From: Marinobacter alexandrii
GTDB taxonomy: Bacteria; Bacteroidota; Bacteroidia; Cytophagales; Cyclobacteriaceae
Reading direction: 5' to 3'
DNA length: 64,000 bases
Assembly: GCA_039984955.1 (NCBI GenBank)
Contig: JBDWTN010000006.1
Coordinates: 1 to 64,000, forward strand
Within the stretch, counting starts at the first letter, position 1, and each line of letters starts with the position of its first letter. The translations under genes were made by a program, and so were the position numbers. Positions 49,903 to 59,133 of the stretch are shown here, one piece after another. The notes beneath the pieces were generated by a model. It searched no databases and had not been told where the DNA came from. It saw only the letters and a program-made list of their open reading frames with translations.

Positions 49903-50802
49903 TTGTCCTGGAAAACATATACTAAGCAATTCAAGAATTACCTCAAACTAGAACGTTCATTGGCACAAAACTCGGTGGATGCTTACATAGCTGACATATC
50001 CAAGCTTCAGCAGTTCTTGGATATCAAAGAACGTGATACTCCTCCTACCAGAATCATCCAACAAGATCTTATCGACTTTCTTGAATTTATCACCGAACTA
50101 GGTATGTCTGCCTACACTCAGGCAAGGATGGTGTCTGGACTCAAGGCTTTTTTCAAATTCCTGATCTATGAAGAAGTTATTACAAAGGATCCTTCAGAAT
50201 TATTAGAAGCCCCAAAACTTGGCCGCAAGCTTCCAGACACACTAAATCTACCTGAAATAGAAGATTTATTCGACGCAATAGATATGTCTTCACCTGAAGG
50301 TCAGCGTAATCGAGCTATGTTAGAAACATTGTATAGTTCTGGATTACGGGTCTCAGAACTTATCAATCTTAAGATCAGCAATATTCACGAAGACATAGGA
50401 TTCTTAAGAGTTATTGGAAAGGGTAGCAAAGAAAGGCTGGTACCTATTGGTCGATCAGCATTGAAGCATATAAAAATTTTTAGGGATGATGTACGTGTCC
50501 ATATAGATGTAAAACAAGGCTTTGAAGATCACCTATTTGTCACCAAGCGTGGGAAAGCGATCAGTCGGGTGATGGTATTTATGATCATAAAAGACCTGGC
50601 CGCTAAAATTGGATTAAAGAAAAATATAAGTCCGCACACATTTCGTCATAGCTTTGCAACACACTTGATTGAAGGGGGTGCAGACTTACGCGCAGTGCAG
50701 GAAATGTTAGGGCATGAATCCATTACTACCACAGAGATTTACACTCACCTTGATCGGGATTATTTGAAGCAGGTCATTACCCAATTCCATCCTAGAAGCT
50801 GA
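49903..50802 (+). CDS. xerD: Tyrosine recombinase XerD
   Basis: The 299-residue protein starts with TTG; no ATG is in frame nearby. It has an N-terminal SAM-like core-binding domain (about 1-90) and a catalytic domain with all active residues: R149 (SSGLRVSEL), K173 ([10 protein letters not shown]), H245 and R248 ([10 protein letters not shown]), H271 ([10 protein letters not shown]) and Y280. It resolves chromosome dimers at dif during division, together with FtsK, which is encoded two genes downstream. Context with pyrD and ftsK and no att sites argue for the housekeeping recombinase rather than a phage integrase. Its stop codon overlaps the pyrD start by one base. Confidence 0.93.
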   Translation: MSWKTYTKQFKNYLKLERSLAQNSVDAYIADISKLQQFLDIKERDTPPTRIIQQDLIDFLEFITELGMSAYTQARMVSGLKAFFKFLIYEEVITKDPSELLEAPKLGRKLPDTLNLPEIEDLFDAIDMSSPEGQRNRAMLETLYSSGLRVSELINLKISNIHEDIGFLRVIGKGSKERLVPIGRSALKHIKIFRDDVRVHIDVKQGFEDHLFVTKRGKAISRVMVFMIIKDLAAKIGLKKNISPHTFRHSFATHLIEGGADLRAVQEMLGHESITTTEIYTHLDRDYLKQVITQFHPRS

Positions 50803-51833
50803 TGTATAAAATCTTAAAACCTCTCCTCTTTTTTCTTTACTCTCCCGAAAAAGCTCATAGGATCACTACCAGCCTACTCCACTTTCTCTTAAAACTGCCG
50901 TTTGGCAAGAGTCTGATTCGTAGTATGTTCCATTTTGAGGATCACAGACTCGAACGAGAAGTATTTGGTTTGAGATTTAAGAACCCAGTTGGACTTGCCG
51001 CAGGATTTGATAAAAATGCGGAGCTCATTGATGACTTTTCCAATCTTGGGTTTGGTTTTATTGAAATAGGCACGCTAACTCCAAAAGGTCAGCCTGGGAA
51101 TCCTCAACCAAGGTTATTCAGACTTCCGCAAGATGAAGCGTTGATTAACCGAATGGGATTTAATAATGATGGCGTAGATGAAGCAATTGAAAGACTTAAA
51201 AATCGAAAGTCCGACATCCTCGTTGGAGGAAATATCGGAAAGAACAAGATTACTCCCAATGAGAATGCTTTAGAGGATTATCTCATATGCTTTGAGAAGC
51301 TATTCGATTATGTAGATTATTTCGTTGTGAATGTAAGCTCTCCCAATACACCGGGACTTAGAGAACTTCAAGAAAAAGAACCACTATTGAAGCTACTTAA
51401 GGCATTGCAAGATGAAAATAATAAAAAAGAAACCGCTAAGCCACTCCTTTTAAAAATTGCACCTGATCTATCAGAATCTCAACTCGATGATATCATTTCC
51501 ATCACAAAAGAACTCGATCTGGATGGATTAATTATCTCAAACACAACTATCGACCGATCAGGATTGTCAACCAAAGTAGAAAGTGTCGAAGCTATTGGCG
51601 CTGGAGGTTTGAGTGGCAAACCAGTCTTTGAAAAATCAAATAACGTACTGAAATATATAAGAAGGCATCTTCCACACGTTCATATTATTGCTGTGGGTGG
51701 TATACATTCAGCCCAAGATGCAGTAGAAAAAATACAAGCAGGAGCCAATTTGGTTCAAATTTATACCGGCTTGGTATATGAAGGACCGGCTCTAATTAAA
51801 AAGATCAATAAGGAACTACTTAAGCATGTTTGA
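50802..51833 (+). CDS. pyrD: Dihydroorotate dehydrogenase (quinone), class 2
   Basis: This 343-residue FMN enzyme oxidizes dihydroorotate to orotate in pyrimidine synthesis and passes electrons to membrane quinones. Class 2 features: an N-terminal amphipathic helical extension (about 1-45) for membrane contact; the FMN-binding [20 protein letters not shown]; the catalytic serine in [14 protein letters not shown]; and the C-terminal [34 protein letters not shown]. Translation is coupled to xerD by the TGATG overlap. Another pyrimidine gene, pyrF, is about 4 kb downstream in the same direction. Confidence 0.97.
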   Translation: MYKILKPLLFFLYSPEKAHRITTSLLHFLLKLPFGKSLIRSMFHFEDHRLEREVFGLRFKNPVGLAAGFDKNAELIDDFSNLGFGFIEIGTLTPKGQPGNPQPRLFRLPQDEALINRMGFNNDGVDEAIERLKNRKSDILVGGNIGKNKITPNENALEDYLICFEKLFDYVDYFVVNVSSPNTPGLRELQEKEPLLKLLKALQDENNKKETAKPLLLKIAPDLSESQLDDIISITKELDLDGLIISNTTIDRSGLSTKVESVEAIGAGGLSGKPVFEKSNNVLKYIRRHLPHVHIIAVGGIHSAQDAVEKIQAGANLVQIYTGLVYEGPALIKKINKELLKHV

Positions 51834-51860
51834 TCCCCGCTGAAAACTCCATTATTTTTG
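51829..51860 (+). promoter_or_regulatory. Promoter of the ftsK gene
   Basis: TTTG (51829-51832, overlapping the pyrD stop) and TATTTTTG (51853-51860) are separated by 20 bases and fit the Bacteroidota -33/-7 consensus. The -7 box ends 12 bases before the ftsK ATG, so the transcript would have a leader of only a few bases. Confidence 0.7.
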
Positions 51861-51872
51861 GACATATAACCT

Positions 51873-54413
51873 ATGGCACAAAACACTTATAAGAAGAAGA
51901 GCGAGAAGAAGGAGAAAGCAAGTATTAAGTTCAACTTCATCACCGATCGAAAATTCCATCTATTCATTGGATTTTCACTTCTATTGATTTCACTATTTCT
52001 TGCGGTTTCATTTATTTCTTACATGAACGCAGGGCAAGCAGATCAAAGTGTGGTGGAAGCGTTCACAAATACAAACATCAAGGACTCAGGAGTAGAAGTT
52101 CAAAATGCTTTTGGATTGATTGGAGCTATTGCAGCACATTACTTCATTTTTCTATGGTTCGGTATTGCAGCTATGCTAATCCCCCCATTTCTCTTTATTG
52201 TAGCATACAAAATCATCTGGAGCAAAACTCTTATTCCTATAACTAAGTCTTTCAATTTTGTCGTGTTTTATCTGGTATGGACCAGCCTCGTGATGGGCTA
52301 TTTTCTCCTTTCACAGGAGGAGACATCCATGTGGGGATTCTTAAGTGGTGGCATTGGATATGAACTGGCAATGATCGCTCAAAGTTTGATGGGTTGGGGA
52401 GCAATTCTATTCATTGTATTCTTATTCGTGGTGTTTAATATGTTCTTCTTTGACATCACCCGTGTACCTGCATTCAGTAGAGCATCCGTTTCTTTCGATA
52501 ATCTTATCAATCAAATAAAGTCTTTAATCCCAGAGAAAAAACCTAAAGAAGCTAAAACTGCAGACATCAATTCTGTTCTAGACCAGATCAAAAAAGAGGT
52601 AGAAGACGAAGATGCTAGTAAAGATGAATCAGAAACCTGGGTAGTTAAGAAAATTCCTACCAAACCAGTATCCAAAAAAGAAAAAGCAGATCCTGAGTTT
52701 ACAATCGATCTACCTGAGTTCAAAAAAGAAGAACCACTTCCAAAAGAAGTTGAAGAGAAAATATTCGCACCTAAAGAAGAAAAATCTTTTATCCCCTCTA
52801 CTCCAGAAGAGGAACCTATAGTTAAAAACGAAGAACTTGAAGACTTATCCTTTGAGGTCGAACAAAAAGAATTTGAAGAAGAGGTTAAAGAGGAATCTGT
52901 CAACTACGACCCTACACTCGATCTTCCTAGATATAAATTCCCTAACTCTTCATTGCTGATAGAATACCCTGAGAAAGAGCTGACAGTTACTAAAGATGAG
53001 TTAGAAGCTAACAAAGATCGAATCATTGAAACACTTGTCAACTTCAAGATCGGAATCTCCAGTATAAAAGCAACCATTGGTCCTACTGTAACGCTTTATG
53101 AAATCGTGCCAGAAGCTGGTGTCAAAATTTCTAAGATTAAAAATCTGGAAGATGATATCGCTTTAAGTCTTGCTGCCCTCGGGATTAGAATTATCGCCCC
53201 TATTCCAGGAAAAGGTACTATTGGTATTGAGGTGCCTAATAAAAATAGAGAGATGGTAGATGCTCGATCCGTGATCACTACCGGCAAATTCATGGAAAGC
53301 AAAATGGACTTACCCGTTGTTCTTGGTAAGACCATTTCTAATGAAGTGTTTGTAACCGATCTTGCCAAAATGCCTCACCTATTGATGGCAGGAGCAACTG
53401 GACAAGGTAAGTCGGTAGGGTTGAACATCATACTTACTTCTTTGCTTTACAAGAAACATCCATCGCAGTTAAAGTTGGTTCTGGTCGATCCAAAGAAGGT
53501 TGAATTAACCCTTTTTAATAAGGTAGAGAAACACTTTCTTGCCAAGCTTCCGGATAGTGAAGAGCCTATCATCACCGATACTTCTAAAGTAGTAAATACG
53601 CTTAATTCCTTGTGTATTGAAATGGATAATCGCTATGATCTCTTGAAAAGTGCCGCATGTAGAAATCTGAAAGAATACAATAAGAAATTTACAGAGCGAA
53701 AACTCAATCCAAATAAAGGACATAGATTCCTTCCTTACATTGTACTTGTCATAGATGAATTGGCTGACTTGATGATGACTGCTGGAAAAGAAGTAGAAAC
53801 ACCGATTGCTCGTCTAGCTCAACTTGCCCGGGCTATCGGGATCCATCTAATTGTAGCAACTCAAAGACCTTCCGTAAACGTAATTACCGGTATTATCAAG
53901 GCAAACTTCCCTGCCAGACTTTCATTCCGAGTAACATCCAAAATTGACTCTCGTACCATTCTGGATGCGGGCGGTGCGGACCAATTAATTGGAATGGGAG
54001 ACATGTTGCTCTCGATGGGTTCTGACATGACACGGTTACAATGTGCATTCGTCGATACACCTGAAGTAGAAAAAATATGTGAATTTATTGGTGAACAAAG
54101 AGGTTATGATGATGCTTATCTATTACCAGAATATGTTGCAGAAGGTGAAACTGGCATTGGTGAAGTGGACTTATCTGATCGGGATGCTCTTTTTGCAGAT
54201 GCAGCTCGTCTCATTGTTATTCATCAGCAAGGGTCTACTTCGTTAATCCAGCGTAAAATGAAATTAGGTTATAATAGAGCCGGACGTTTAATTGATCAAC
54301 TTGAGGCAGCAGGAATTGTGGGTGCTTTTGAGGGTAGTAAGGCTCGCGAAGTACTAATACCTGACGAACATAGTTTGGAACAGTTATTGTCTGAAATCGA
54401 AATCAAATACTAA
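51873..54413 (+). CDS. ftsK: DNA translocase FtsK
   Basis: The protein has 846 residues. Four or five membrane spans (about 30-205) anchor it at the septum. A charged, Glu/Lys-rich linker follows (about 215-345). The motor has an alpha/beta region (about 355-520), the Walker A loop GATGQGKSVGLN, Walker B (IVLVIDELADLMM) and IVATQRPSVNVITG. The C-terminal gamma winged helix (about 785-846, with IQRKMKLGYNRAGRLIDQLEAAGIV) reads polar DNA signals and activates XerD. It pumps DNA and helps decatenation and dimer resolution at division. It belongs with xerD and pyrD in a conserved neighbourhood. Confidence 0.97.
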   Translation: MAQNTYKKKSEKKEKASIKFNFITDRKFHLFIGFSLLLISLFLAVSFISYMNAGQADQSVVEAFTNTNIKDSGVEVQNAFGLIGAIAAHYFIFLWFGIAAMLIPPFLFIVAYKIIWSKTLIPITKSFNFVVFYLVWTSLVMGYFLLSQEETSMWGFLSGGIGYELAMIAQSLMGWGAILFIVFLFVVFNMFFFDITRVPAFSRASVSFDNLINQIKSLIPEKKPKEAKTADINSVLDQIKKEVEDEDASKDESETWVVKKIPTKPVSKKEKADPEFTIDLPEFKKEEPLPKEVEEKIFAPKEEKSFIPSTPEEEPIVKNEELEDLSFEVEQKEFEEEVKEESVNYDPTLDLPRYKFPNSSLLIEYPEKELTVTKDELEANKDRIIETLVNFKIGISSIKATIGPTVTLYEIVPEAGVKISKIKNLEDDIALSLAALGIRIIAPIPGKGTIGIEVPNKNREMVDARSVITTGKFMESKMDLPVVLGKTISNEVFVTDLAKMPHLLMAGATGQGKSVGLNIILTSLLYKKHPSQLKLVLVDPKKVELTLFNKVEKHFLAKLPDSEEPIITDTSKVVNTLNSLCIEMDNRYDLLKSAACRNLKEYNKKFTERKLNPNKGHRFLPYIVLVIDELADLMMTAGKEVETPIARLAQLARAIGIHLIVATQRPSVNVITGIIKANFPARLSFRVTSKIDSRTILDAGGADQLIGMGDMLLSMGSDMTRLQCAFVDTPEVEKICEFIGEQRGYDDAYLLPEYVAEGETGIGEVDLSDRDALFADAARLIVIHQQGSTSLIQRKMKLGYNRAGRLIDQLEAAGIVGAFEGSKAREVLIPDEHSLEQLLSEIEIKY

Positions 54414-54431
54414 GAAGAATTTAAGAACTCA

Positions 54432-55058
54432 ATGAAAAAGCTCATAATCGCATCTTTATCTCTATTTCTACTGATAAACGTAAATGCACAGTATGATCCA
54501 TCTGCATTAGCAGTACTTGATGCCATGAGCAGCAAGTACAAGAATGTAGAAGCCTTCAAAGCTTCATTTTCTCAACAGCTAACAAATGAAAGTGCTGGGT
54601 TAGACGAAACCATCTCAGGAAACATCGCTGTGAAAGGAGATATGTACGTATTGGATGTTGCAGGTCAACGAATTTTCAATGATGGTACAGATATGTACAA
54701 TTATAACCCTGAGATTCGAGAAGTAACCATTAGCTCATATGATCCTGAAGATTCAGAGATCACGATCGGCAATATTTATGAAATATATAAAAATGGGTTT
54801 AAATATGCCTTGAGTGAAACAAATGCAAGTGGTGATAGGCTAATCGAATTAGATCCAGAAAGTAGAGACAAAAGCTATTTTAAAATACGAATGACCATCA
54901 ATGCTCAAGATGAATTGAAGTCATTTACAGTTTTTGAAAGAACAGGCAATAAATATGTCTACTCCATTAATGCATTCACACCTAGTGATCTGAATGACAG
55001 TTACTTCACATTTGATGTAGCTAAATATCCTAACGTAGAGGTCATTGACTTCCGGTAG
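54432..55058 (+). CDS. LolA-like outer-membrane lipoprotein carrier protein
   Basis: This 208-residue protein has a signal peptide (to about residue 20, NAQ), so it is periplasmic. The LolA-type half-barrel is supported by AVLDAMSSKYKNVEAFKASFSQQL, SGNIAVKGDMYVLDVAGQRIFNDGTDMYNYNPEIREVTI and the late strand YFTFDVAKYPNVEVIDFR. LolA ferries lipoproteins from the inner to the outer membrane. In Bacteroidota several LolA-fold proteins exist, so identity with the true LolA is likely but not certain. It is only 18 bases downstream of ftsK and co-transcribed with it. Confidence 0.88.
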   Translation: MKKLIIASLSLFLLINVNAQYDPSALAVLDAMSSKYKNVEAFKASFSQQLTNESAGLDETISGNIAVKGDMYVLDVAGQRIFNDGTDMYNYNPEIREVTISSYDPEDSEITIGNIYEIYKNGFKYALSETNASGDRLIELDPESRDKSYFKIRMTINAQDELKSFTVFERTGNKYVYSINAFTPSDLNDSYFTFDVAKYPNVEVIDFR

Positions 55059-55059
55059 A

Positions 55060-55088
55060 TTGCATTCTCAAGAAAAAGTTTACCTTTG
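55060..55088 (+). promoter_or_regulatory. Promoter of the RRM-protein gene
   Basis: TTG (55060-55062) and TACCTTTG (55081-55088) are spaced by 18 bases and match the Bacteroidota promoter pattern. Transcription would start about 40 bases before the ATG at 55137. The leader is very T-rich, which may matter for translation. Confidence 0.65.
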
Positions 55089-55136
55089 CTGCGTTCAGAA
55101 CAAGTCTGTACGCTTTTTAATATTTTATTTTTTTTA

Positions 55137-55382
55137 ATGAACATTTTCGTAGCTAAGCTTAACTATGCAACTTCAGAAGACGCATTGAGACAAGCATTTG
55201 AAGAATTCGGAACAGTAGATTCCGCTAAAGTTATCATGGACAGAGACACTCAGAGATCTAAAGGTTTCGGTTTCGTTGAAATGCCAAATGATGACGAAGG
55301 TAACCAGGCTATTTCAAGCCTAAACGAAACAGAATTAGATGGTAGAACCATCGTTGTAAAAAAAGCTAACCCAAGAGGTTAA
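55137..55382 (+). CDS. Small RRM-type RNA-binding protein
   Basis: This 81-residue protein is a single RNA recognition motif. RNP2 is IFVAKL at the N-terminus and RNP1 is KGFGFVEM; both carry the aromatic residues that stack on RNA bases. The ATG at 55137 is preferred because the upstream 17 codons do not resemble RRM sequence. Single-RRM proteins (Rbp family) are abundant in Bacteroidota and cyanobacteria, where some are cold-induced or act as post-transcriptional regulators. A promoter and terminator of its own make it a single-gene unit. Confidence 0.95.
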   Translation: MNIFVAKLNYATSEDALRQAFEEFGTVDSAKVIMDRDTQRSKGFGFVEMPNDDEGNQAISSLNETELDGRTIVVKKANPRG

Positions 55383-55424
55383 GCACAAGAACAGATTCTA
55401 AGTTTTTTTGAATTTTATATAATT

Positions 55425-55456
55425 GCTCGTGTGGAATCTTTTCCGCACGAGCATTG
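55425..55456 (+). terminator. Terminator of the RRM-protein gene
   Basis: GCTCGTGTGGAA (55425-55436) pairs with TTCCGCACGAGC (55441-55452) with one G-T wobble around a TCTT loop, followed by TGTTTT. It is a strong 12-bp stem. Confidence 0.85.
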
Positions 55457-55495
55457 TTTTATATAATTGTTACGTACACATAAAATTTTATTGAT

Positions 55496-55711
55496 TTGGC
55501 TAGACCTGCAACTACTCCGGTAAAACTTAAAGACGGATACTATATAGAACTCCGACACAAGGGTGAAAGAAAAGGAATCAAACTGAGAAGTGATACGATT
55601 CCAGAATTGCACCAATCCATCAAAAAGTACCAGAAGCTTTATGACATCCACTTCTATGGAGAAGTAAAAAAAGGAAAAGTTATAAATGATAAGCTTCCAG
55701 AGCTTAAATAA
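55496..55711 (+). CDS. Small basic hypothetical protein
   Basis: This 71-residue lysine-rich soluble protein starts with TTG. The beginning (ARPATTPVKLKDGYYIELRHKGERKGIKLRSD) consists of two short strands with a basic turn, followed by a helix (IPELHQSIKKYQKLYD). I have an impression of it as a recurrent small Bacteroidota protein, but cannot name a family. It has no signal peptide. A strong terminator lies before it and another after it, as expected for a separate unit. The opposite-strand frame at 55415-55651 was judged a shadow. It may bind nucleic acid, judging only by charge. Confidence 0.65.
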   Translation: MARPATTPVKLKDGYYIELRHKGERKGIKLRSDTIPELHQSIKKYQKLYDIHFYGEVKKGKVINDKLPELK

Positions 55712-55773
55712 TTAAACGCTTTTACTATTTGTTTGACGTCACTCCTTTTAGGAGAGTACGAAACCCATATCCT

Positions 55774-55810
55774 CAGGCTAATTTATTCTTAAATTAGCCT
55801 GAATTTTTAT
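55774..55810 (+). terminator. Terminator upstream of pyrF
   Basis: CAGGCTAATTT (55774-55784) pairs perfectly with AAATTAGCCTG (55791-55801), then AATTTTTATT. It ends the small-protein transcript nine bases before the pyrF ATG, so it must also lie in or next to the pyrF leader. Confidence 0.88.
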
Positions 55811-55819
55811 TATTAAAAC

Positions 55820-56629
55820 ATGACCCGCCAACAGCTTTTTGAAAACATTACAAAGAAGGAATCCTTTCTTTGCATAGGTCTGGATACGGATATTCAAAAA
55901 ATTCCTGAACACCTACTCACAGAAAAGGATCCAATCTTTGAATTCAACAAGCAAATCATTGATGCTACCCACAAGTATGCAGTAGCCTACAAGCCAAACA
56001 CCGCATTTTATGAGGCTCAGGGTGCAAAAGGATGGGAATCACTTCAGAAGACTCTTGAGTATATTCCAAAAGATATTTTCACTATAGCAGACGCAAAACG
56101 AGCTGATATTGGGAATACATCTGCCATGTATGCGCGTGCCTTTTTCGAGAACATGAACTTCGATTCTGTCACAGTAGCACCCTATATGGGATCAGATTCA
56201 GTAAAACCTTTTCTAGGTTTTGACAATAAGTGGGTCATCATTTTAGCTGCTACAAGTAATCCTGGAGGCTCTGATTTCCAACACCTGACTGTTGATGGAG
56301 ACAAATTCTACGAAAAAGTTATCAAAACTAGTCAAGAGTGGGGTTCTGAAGACAGCATCATGTATGTCGTAGGAGCTACCAGACCAGAAGCTCTAAAAGA
56401 AATCAGAAAAATTATTCCAAATCATTTTTTACTCATCCCAGGAGTAGGGGCCCAAGGTGGTGATCTAAAAACAGTTTGTGAAAATGGCCTGAACAAAGAA
56501 TGCGGCTTACTTATCAACTCATCCAGAGGAATTATCTATGCTGATGGTGGTCAGCATTTTGCGAAAGAAGCTGTCAGAGAAGCTGAAAAGATTCAAGCAG
56601 AAATGGCTAAAATCCTTAAAGGATTATAG
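55820..56629 (+). CDS. pyrF: Orotidine 5'-phosphate decarboxylase, type 2
   Basis: The 269-residue enzyme converts OMP to UMP, the last step of pyrimidine synthesis. The catalytic [20 protein letters not shown] stretch with its lysine and aspartates is the type 2 (PyrF_2) signature. [17 protein letters not shown] at the start and [13 protein letters not shown] and [12 protein letters not shown] at the end bind the phosphate. Length fits the type 2 group. It is followed by DUF2851 and a membrane protein gene on the same strand, 30 bases away, so they may share a transcript. Confidence 0.97.
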   Translation: MTRQQLFENITKKESFLCIGLDTDIQKIPEHLLTEKDPIFEFNKQIIDATHKYAVAYKPNTAFYEAQGAKGWESLQKTLEYIPKDIFTIADAKRADIGNTSAMYARAFFENMNFDSVTVAPYMGSDSVKPFLGFDNKWVIILAATSNPGGSDFQHLTVDGDKFYEKVIKTSQEWGSEDSIMYVVGATRPEALKEIRKIIPNHFLLIPGVGAQGGDLKTVCENGLNKECGLLINSSRGIIYADGGQHFAKEAVREAEKIQAEMAKILKGL

Positions 56630-56659
56630 AGCAAATCGTATCTTAGAAGGAAGTTACTT

Positions 56660-57928
56660 ATGGACGAACTCTTCCTCCACTACATCTGGAAATATCAAAA
56701 ATTCAATCTGACCGATTTATCAGTATCAGATGGGCAATCATTAAAGGTCTTCTATCAAGGAAATCACAATCAGGATTCTGGGCCAGACTTTGCGGAAGCT
56801 CGAATAAAAATAGGGTCAATAGAATGGGCTGGACAAGTAGAAATTCATATCAATTCTTCGGATTGGATCCATCATAAACATCAAAATGATCCAGCATACA
56901 AAAATGTAATCCTTCACGTCGTTTGGACAAATGATCAAGAAATATTAATCGAGGGACAACCAATTCCGACACTTGAGCTTAAATCAATCATAGATTTAGA
57001 TTTAATCGAAAAATATAAGCGGCATATCCAATCAACAAACGAAATTCTCTGCTCTGATCAGTTTAGTTCTGTTCCGCAACTAACTAAAAGTAGTATGCTT
57101 GATCGAGTCTTGGTTGAACGGTTGATGGAAAAATCTGACAGAATCTTACATCGATTGAAGGAAAACAAAAATGATTGGGAAGAAGTCACTTACAAAACCC
57201 TTGCTGAAAATTTTGGATTTTCAACGAACAAAGAAGCTTTTAAAAGACTTACCGATCTTCTGTCCTTCTCTGTTTTAAAAAAAATTCTTCCAAAAGCTTT
57301 AGAAACTGAAGCTCTTATTTTTGGTCAATCTGGATTTCTAGAAGGTGAAGGTGATGATTATAAGAAAAAACTTCGCTCTGAGTACGATTTTATAAGCAAG
57401 AAATTCCAACTACCTGACACAATGGTACAAGCACAATGGAAGTTTGGAAAACTAAGGCCAGACAATTTTCCGACTGTAAGGTTGTCTCAGTTTGCTTCAT
57501 TGCTACATAAACATTCGCAACTATTTACTTTTTTGACCCAAACAGAAAGTATGGATGTTTTAAAAAAGAAACTGGTTGTTTCAGTATCCAGCTATTGGCA
57601 AGATCACTATGATTTTGGGAAGCCTAGAAAAAAACCGATCGAAACCATAGGAATCAGCTCTTTTGAAAATATTCTAATCAATACTGTAGCTCCCCTGCTA
57701 GCTGCGTATTCCAAGTATACAGATGAGCAGAAATTTATAGATCGAGCAGTTGAATTGCTCGAATCGCTTTCTCCTGAAAGTAATCGGATTACAAGAAAGT
57801 GGGAACCGCTTGATCAAAAGGCAAAAAATGCCTTTGAATCACAAGCTCAAATCCATCTTTTTAAGAATTACTGTCAAAAAAAGAGATGTCTTCAGTGTAA
57901 TGTAGGTGTGAAAATACTAAGTAAATGA
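56660..57928 (+). CDS. DUF2851-family protein
   Basis: This 422-residue cytoplasmic protein belongs to a Bacteroidota-typical family of unknown function. Characteristic parts: the start ELFLHYIWKYQKFNLTDL, then HNQDSGPDFAEARIKIGSIEWAGQVEIHINSSDW, VILHVVWTND, a central FGFSTNKEAFKRL, and RPDNFPTVRLSQFASLL. A cysteine-rich end (NYCQKKRCLQCNVG, four Cys counting one further apart) may bind metal. The early strand-rich acidic/His segment (E-HINSSDWIHHKH) has some nuclease-like character, but no active site is established. Its end overlaps the next gene's start by four bases. Confidence 0.9.
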   Translation: MDELFLHYIWKYQKFNLTDLSVSDGQSLKVFYQGNHNQDSGPDFAEARIKIGSIEWAGQVEIHINSSDWIHHKHQNDPAYKNVILHVVWTNDQEILIEGQPIPTLELKSIIDLDLIEKYKRHIQSTNEILCSDQFSSVPQLTKSSMLDRVLVERLMEKSDRILHRLKENKNDWEEVTYKTLAENFGFSTNKEAFKRLTDLLSFSVLKKILPKALETEALIFGQSGFLEGEGDDYKKKLRSEYDFISKKFQLPDTMVQAQWKFGKLRPDNFPTVRLSQFASLLHKHSQLFTFLTQTESMDVLKKKLVVSVSSYWQDHYDFGKPRKKPIETIGISSFENILINTVAPLLAAYSKYTDEQKFIDRAVELLESLSPESNRITRKWEPLDQKAKNAFESQAQIHLFKNYCQKKRCLQCNVGVKILSK

Positions 57929-59100
57929 TCTACTGGCTTATTCACATATTGATTTTGGGGATCCTTTCTTTCGCAGGGTTTAGGTTTATTAAAAGTACCA
58001 TTCCCCCATTTATCTACTGGACTGCTCTCTCGTTGAAACTAATTGCCGGATTGATTCTTGGCTATATTTTCTTTGAATATTATGAATATGGCGATACAAT
58101 TACCTTCTTCGAAGTTGCAAAAAATTCTGACACGATAGGATTTGCAAACCAGCCCAGAGATCAATTTTTTGTTAAGCTCATTCGTCCAATCGTACTAATT
58201 TCAGGCAATTCCTATTGGATCACATCTCTTTGGCTGTCGTTAATCAGTTTTCTATCAAGTTGGTATACAACCACCGTAATTGTTAAACTATATCCGAATA
58301 TTAGATTCGTGGTTATGGTCTGTTTCCTATTTATTCCATCCACCGTATTCTGGTCATCTGGAATGATGAAAAACACACTGGCATTCGCGAGTATGTCTAT
58401 TTTGATTGCTTTTATTTTAAGATTCTATAGAAACCATAGTCTTACTATTTTCAATATCCTATTAATGATCCTATCAGGATTCCTCCTTTTCCATCTTAAG
58501 CATTACCTATTTATCTCAGTTCTGCTTTTTGGAGGCATCTTATTATCCCTTCATTTTTTCATTTGCAATAAAGGATTCTCAAGGTGGATAATACCAATAT
58601 CCATTGGAATGGTATCCATCGTTTCAACACAGTTCATTCACCCCTACTTAACCTTTAATCGTATTCCACAGACCCTTTACGAAAACAACCGTACCATTAT
58701 TTTAAACTCTGATGTTGAAGATCGTCTGAATTTAGTTGTTGAAAATGATTCATGGACGGCACTTATAAGCCAAGTACCAAGAGCACTTCATATTGGTTTA
58801 TTTAGACCAAGCATATTTGATAAGACTCCATCATTGGGGTGGGTCCACAAAATTGAAAACCTAATTCTAGCTACACTCATAAGTCTGAGTATACTTCTTC
58901 TATTAAAACTTAGATTAAAACCTGACTGGCCTCTGTTAGTTGCAGCCTTGAGTTGTATTCTTTTATTAGCTGTTATGCTTCCTCTTTCGTCACCTAATTT
59001 GGGAACTCTCGTAAGGTACAAGAATGCTTATATGCCTTATTTATTCTTAATAAGCAGTATTCTACCCTATCGTTTCCTAACTTCTCAAACGGTCGATTAA
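57925..59100 (+). CDS. Multi-span membrane protein of unknown function
   Basis: The 391-residue protein has about ten hydrophobic spans across its length and a loop with FNRIPQTLYENNRTIILNSDVEDRLN near residues 250-275. The pattern (WITSLWLSLISFLSSWYTT..., PSTVFWSSGMMKNTLAFASM) recalls membrane glycosyltransferase- or EpsG/Wzy-like proteins of polysaccharide synthesis. This is a topological impression only. A four-base overlap with DUF2851 and the NeuD-type acyltransferase gene just downstream would fit an envelope or glycan role. Confidence 0.8.
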   Translation: MIYWLIHILILGILSFAGFRFIKSTIPPFIYWTALSLKLIAGLILGYIFFEYYEYGDTITFFEVAKNSDTIGFANQPRDQFFVKLIRPIVLISGNSYWITSLWLSLISFLSSWYTTTVIVKLYPNIRFVVMVCFLFIPSTVFWSSGMMKNTLAFASMSILIAFILRFYRNHSLTIFNILLMILSGFLLFHLKHYLFISVLLFGGILLSLHFFICNKGFSRWIIPISIGMVSIVSTQFIHPYLTFNRIPQTLYENNRTIILNSDVEDRLNLVVENDSWTALISQVPRALHIGLFRPSIFDKTPSLGWVHKIENLILATLISLSILLLLKLRLKPDWPLLVAALSCILLLAVMLPLSSPNLGTLVRYKNAYMPYLFLISSILPYRFLTSQTVD

Positions 59101-59104
59101 TTGC

Positions 59105-59112
59105 TAATTTTG
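59105..59112 (+). promoter_or_regulatory. -7 promoter box for the NeuD-type gene
   Basis: TAATTTTG is an exact match to TAnnTTTG, 21 bases before the ATG at 59134 and just after the stop of the membrane protein gene. The -33 element is poor. Confidence 0.45.
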
Positions 59113-59133
59113 CGGCTTTAACACATAAAGGAC

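Noticed and set aside
49903-50802. Tyrosine recombinase as marker of a prophage or integrative element
   Set aside because: Position next to aroQ, pyrD and ftsK and its standard XerD length and motifs point to the housekeeping recombinase; no att repeats or phage genes are nearby.
55415-55651. Minus-strand 78-codon frame opposite the small basic protein gene
   Set aside because: It runs through a strong terminator hairpin and lacks protein-like composition; the plus-strand frame looks like a real conserved small protein.
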